NCBI RefSeq assembly: GCF_029167105.1
Contig: NZ_JARFML010000016.1
Location: forward strand, 101,300-165,299
Direction: 5' to 3'
Source of the DNA: Bradyrhizobium yuanmingense
Lineage (GTDB): Bacteria; Pseudomonadota; Alphaproteobacteria; Rhizobiales; Xanthobacteraceae
DNA length: 64,000 bases
Shown here: positions 62,023-64,000 of the stretch, in pieces
Numbering within the stretch: the stretch's first letter is position 1
How the letters are laid out: each line of letters starts with the position of its first letter
Translations under genes and position numbers: made by a program
The notes under the pieces: generated by a model
Told to the model about the DNA's origin: nothing
What the model saw: only the letters and a program-made list of their open reading frames with translations
Database searches by the model: none

Positions 62023-64000
62023 TCAGCGGGTAAACACCCGCTGCTGTTGCGGACGGCGGCCGACCGGCGCCGGCGGCGCGGCCGGGGTGGGTGCCCCGAA
62101 CAGCCGCTCGAAGAAGTTGGGCCCGGACGAGCCGAAGCCGCTGCCGTTGTTGGCCACGGCCACCCCTGCGGGCAGCGTCGTCGCCGGACGCGAATAGCTC
62201 GGCTGGGAATGTGCCACGACGGCCTCGAGGTCCTTGCCGCGGTTGTTCTTCAGGATGTTGATCATGATCGCGTCGCGGCCATAGATGTCCTTGCGGAATT
62301 GCAGCTTGCCGGCGTCGTCGACGAAGGCGGTCTGATAGGTGATGTTGACCGGGATCGGGGTCGGGAATTTCAGATCGATCTCGCTCTTGCCGTACATGCT
62401 GCGCACGCGCTCCGGCGTGTACTTCTCGTTCGGCAGGACGATGTTGAGCAGAACGGAGGCGTACTGATCCGGGTTCTGCACGCGCATACAGCCGTGGCTG
62501 AAGGCGCGCTCGTCCCTGGCGAACAAATGCTTGTCCGGCGTGTCGTGCTGATAGACCAGGAACTTGTTCGGGAAGTTGAAGCGGATGCGGCCGAGCGCGT
62601 TGGCTTCGCCGGGCGGCTGCGAGATGTGCACCGAGCCGTCGCGGTTCTGTTCCAGCCTCAGGCCCATGCGCTGAAGCACGGTCGGATCCTGCTGCAAGGC
62701 CGGCAGATATTCGTTGTAGACGATCGACGGCGGCACGTTCCAGGTCGGATTGACCGTGATGTACTTCATCGTCTCGGTGAGCAGCGGGGTCGCATGCGAA
62801 CCCGGCTTACCGGTCACGACGCGCGTGGTCCAGACCTGCTGGCCGCGCTGCATCACCTTCAGCGTGAAGTCCGGAATGTTGAGGATGACATAGGCATCAC
62901 CCAGCGCCGGCGCGCCGAGGTCGCGCGGCAGCCAGCGCCAGCGCTCCATGTTCACCAGCACCACGTCGATCTGCTTGTCGCGCTTGGGGGTGTTGAGCGC
63001 CTTGACCGTCTTCTCGTCGAGGATGCCGGTCGGCTTCATCTCGGCGCTGGTCTGGAACTTGCGCACGGCTTCGGCGACCGCAGCGTCGTAGCGGGTGTCG
63101 CCGGCATTCTCGGCGAGGCCGAGCTTGGCGCGCAGTTGCGGCACGCGCGGATCTTCCACGACGATCTCAGCCTGCTTCTTGCCGGCAGGGGTGTATTTCA
63201 GCGCAGGGCCGTCGGCGATCTCGATCACCGGACCACTGCCCTGGCCGCGCAGCTCGGCGAGCTTGGCCTTCAGCTCCTTGTAGAGCTTGTGCGGCGGGTT
63301 GTAGCCGTCGAGCGCTGCGGAGGCGTCCGCCGCCGTCGCGACCTTGGCGAGCACCTCGCCGGGGTCGACCGGATGTTCGGGATAGAGAATGTCGCCGGCG
63401 ACCTGCGACCAATGCATGCGGCCGCTCTGGGCGTGGCGGGCATAGTCGAACATGCTGGCGGTGAGCTTCAACTCGGCATCAGCCAGCGCGTCGGGCGTCG
63501 TGGCGGCGGCGAAGTCCGGCACCGGATAGTCGGCGGGATTGAGGCCGTCGGAGGCCGCGTCCTTCAGCCGCGCGATCACGCCCTTGGCTGCAGCAGTCAG
63601 GTTTCCGCCTTGCGTCCAGATCGGCGCGAAGTCGCGCGCGCCGTAAAACTTCTCGACGGCGGCGCGCTCGTTCTTGCGGTCGAGATGGCGCGAGGTCTTG
63701 GCGCCGATGATGTCCTTGAGCTTGTCCGCGACCGGCTGGTCGGCGGCGGGCACGTTGTTTGCGGCCTTCACCGGCTCGACCGGTGCTGCGGGAGCCGTCG
63801 GCGTGGCGGTTGCGGCCTTGGCAGGCTCGGTCTTTGCTGGCTCGGTTTTCGCAGTCTCGCTCTTTGGCGCTTCTGGCGCGGGGGTGGTGGCAACGTCGGA
63901 CGGCTTGGTCTCGACCTTGTCCGGCGCTGGCGCGACGTCCGCCTTGGCGGAGTCCCTCGCAGCGTCCTTGGTGGAATCCTGCACCGTGGCGGTGGTGTCG
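62023..64000 (-). CDS. L,D-transpeptidase (YcbB/LdtD-like), partial at its N-terminus
   Basis: At least 659 codons are visible; the frame stays open to the window edge, so the signal peptide and start are missing. Order: an Ala/Lys/Pro/Thr-rich linker with repeated AKTEP units, a peptidoglycan-binding-like domain (RAKLGLAENAGDTRYDAAV and EAVRKFQ), then the YkuD catalytic domain with FSHGCMRVQN, whose cysteine codon is at 62488-62490. The C-terminus is Pro-rich. Such enzymes form 3-3 crosslinks in peptidoglycan. Size and order match the YcbB group rather than short YkuD proteins. Confidence 0.9.
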   Translation of the reverse strand, partial: DTTATVQDSTKDAARDSAKADVAPAPDKVETKPSDVATTPAPEAPKSETAKTEPAKTEPAKAATATPTAPAAPVEPVKAANNVPAADQPVADKLKDIIGAKTSRHLDRKNERAAVEKFYGARDFAPIWTQGGNLTAAAKGVIARLKDAASDGLNPADYPVPDFAAATTPDALADAELKLTASMFDYARHAQSGRMHWSQVAGDILYPEHPVDPGEVLAKVATAADASAALDGYNPPHKLYKELKAKLAELRGQGSGPVIEIADGPALKYTPAGKKQAEIVVEDPRVPQLRAKLGLAENAGDTRYDAAVAEAVRKFQTSAEMKPTGILDEKTVKALNTPKRDKQIDVVLVNMERWRWLPRDLGAPALGDAYVILNIPDFTLKVMQRGQQVWTTRVVTGKPGSHATPLLTETMKYITVNPTWNVPPSIVYNEYLPALQQDPTVLQRMGLRLEQNRDGSVHISQPPGEANALGRIRFNFPNKFLVYQHDTPDKHLFARDERAFSHGCMRVQNPDQYASVLLNIVLPNEKYTPERVRSMYGKSEIDLKFPTPIPVNITYQTAFVDDAGKLQFRKDIYGRDAIMINILKNNRGKDLEAVVAHSQPSYSRPATTLPAGVAVANNGSGFGSSGPNFFERLFGAPTPAAPPAPVGRRPQQQRVFTR

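Overview
The window looks like chromosomal DNA of a Bradyrhizobium-type alphaproteobacterium (order Hyphomicrobiales). The support is its high GC content with strongly GC-biased third codon positions, the order tolQ-tolR-tolA-tolB ... pal-cpoB-tilS-ftsH, alphaproteobacterial families such as GapR/UPF0335, DUF2312, DUF1036, DUF1244, DUF2852 and ECF42 sigma factors, and intergenic palindromic repeats of a kind common in Bradyrhizobium. No rRNA, tRNA, CRISPR array, insertion sequence or phage gene is visible. The species call is an inference.

Layout. 1-3 kb: the start of a leftward exported protein, a small exported protein, a LuxR-type regulator and a sirtuin. 3.4-10.1 kb: a hydantoinase/oxoprolinase pair (hyuA, hyuB) in one operon with a complete TRAP transporter (dctP, dctQ, dctM), so a cyclic-amide-like compound is probably imported and hydrolysed. 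10.4-13.4 kb: a PQQ alcohol dehydrogenase, a cytochrome c and a periplasmic binding protein in xoxF-xoxG-xoxJ order. The dehydrogenase carries the Asp-x-Asp pair associated with lanthanide enzymes but lacks the adjacent Cys-Cys pair. 13.4-23.6 kb: stress and detoxification genes (GST, TetR, hydroxyacid dehydrogenase, YCII/DGPF proteins with an ECF42 sigma factor, SRPBCC, VOC, SDR) and a TetR regulator whose probable 19-bp operator occurs both at its own start codon and in the promoter of the next gene. 23.7-26.4 kb: acyl desaturase, serine acetyltransferase and a DUF2231 membrane protein.

26.8-39.3 kb holds the Tol-Pal envelope machine followed by tilS and ftsH. A GGDEF-EAL cyclic-di-GMP protein and a FeeM/LuxI-like acyl transferase sit between tolB and pal. 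39.5-41.6 kb: a universal stress protein and an APC permease. 41.6-53 kb: a cluster of multi-membrane-span GT-C/GT87-like glycosyltransferases, including two paralogous pairs, with one GT2 polyprenyl-phosphate glycosyltransferase and a lone Flp-type pilin in the middle. This suggests cell-surface or pilin glycosylation. 53.4-55.2 kb: a TetR gene and a convergent DMT exporter flanked by two diverged copies of the tetR 3' end. 55.3-64 kb: pyruvate kinase, DUF1036, DUF1244, GapR, a class III nucleotide cyclase with TPRs, a DUF882 peptidase-like protein and an L,D-transpeptidase cut by the window edge.

Protein families were recognised from residues read in the translations. No database search was run. 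Starts were chosen from Shine-Dalgarno spacing and from where the mature domain begins.
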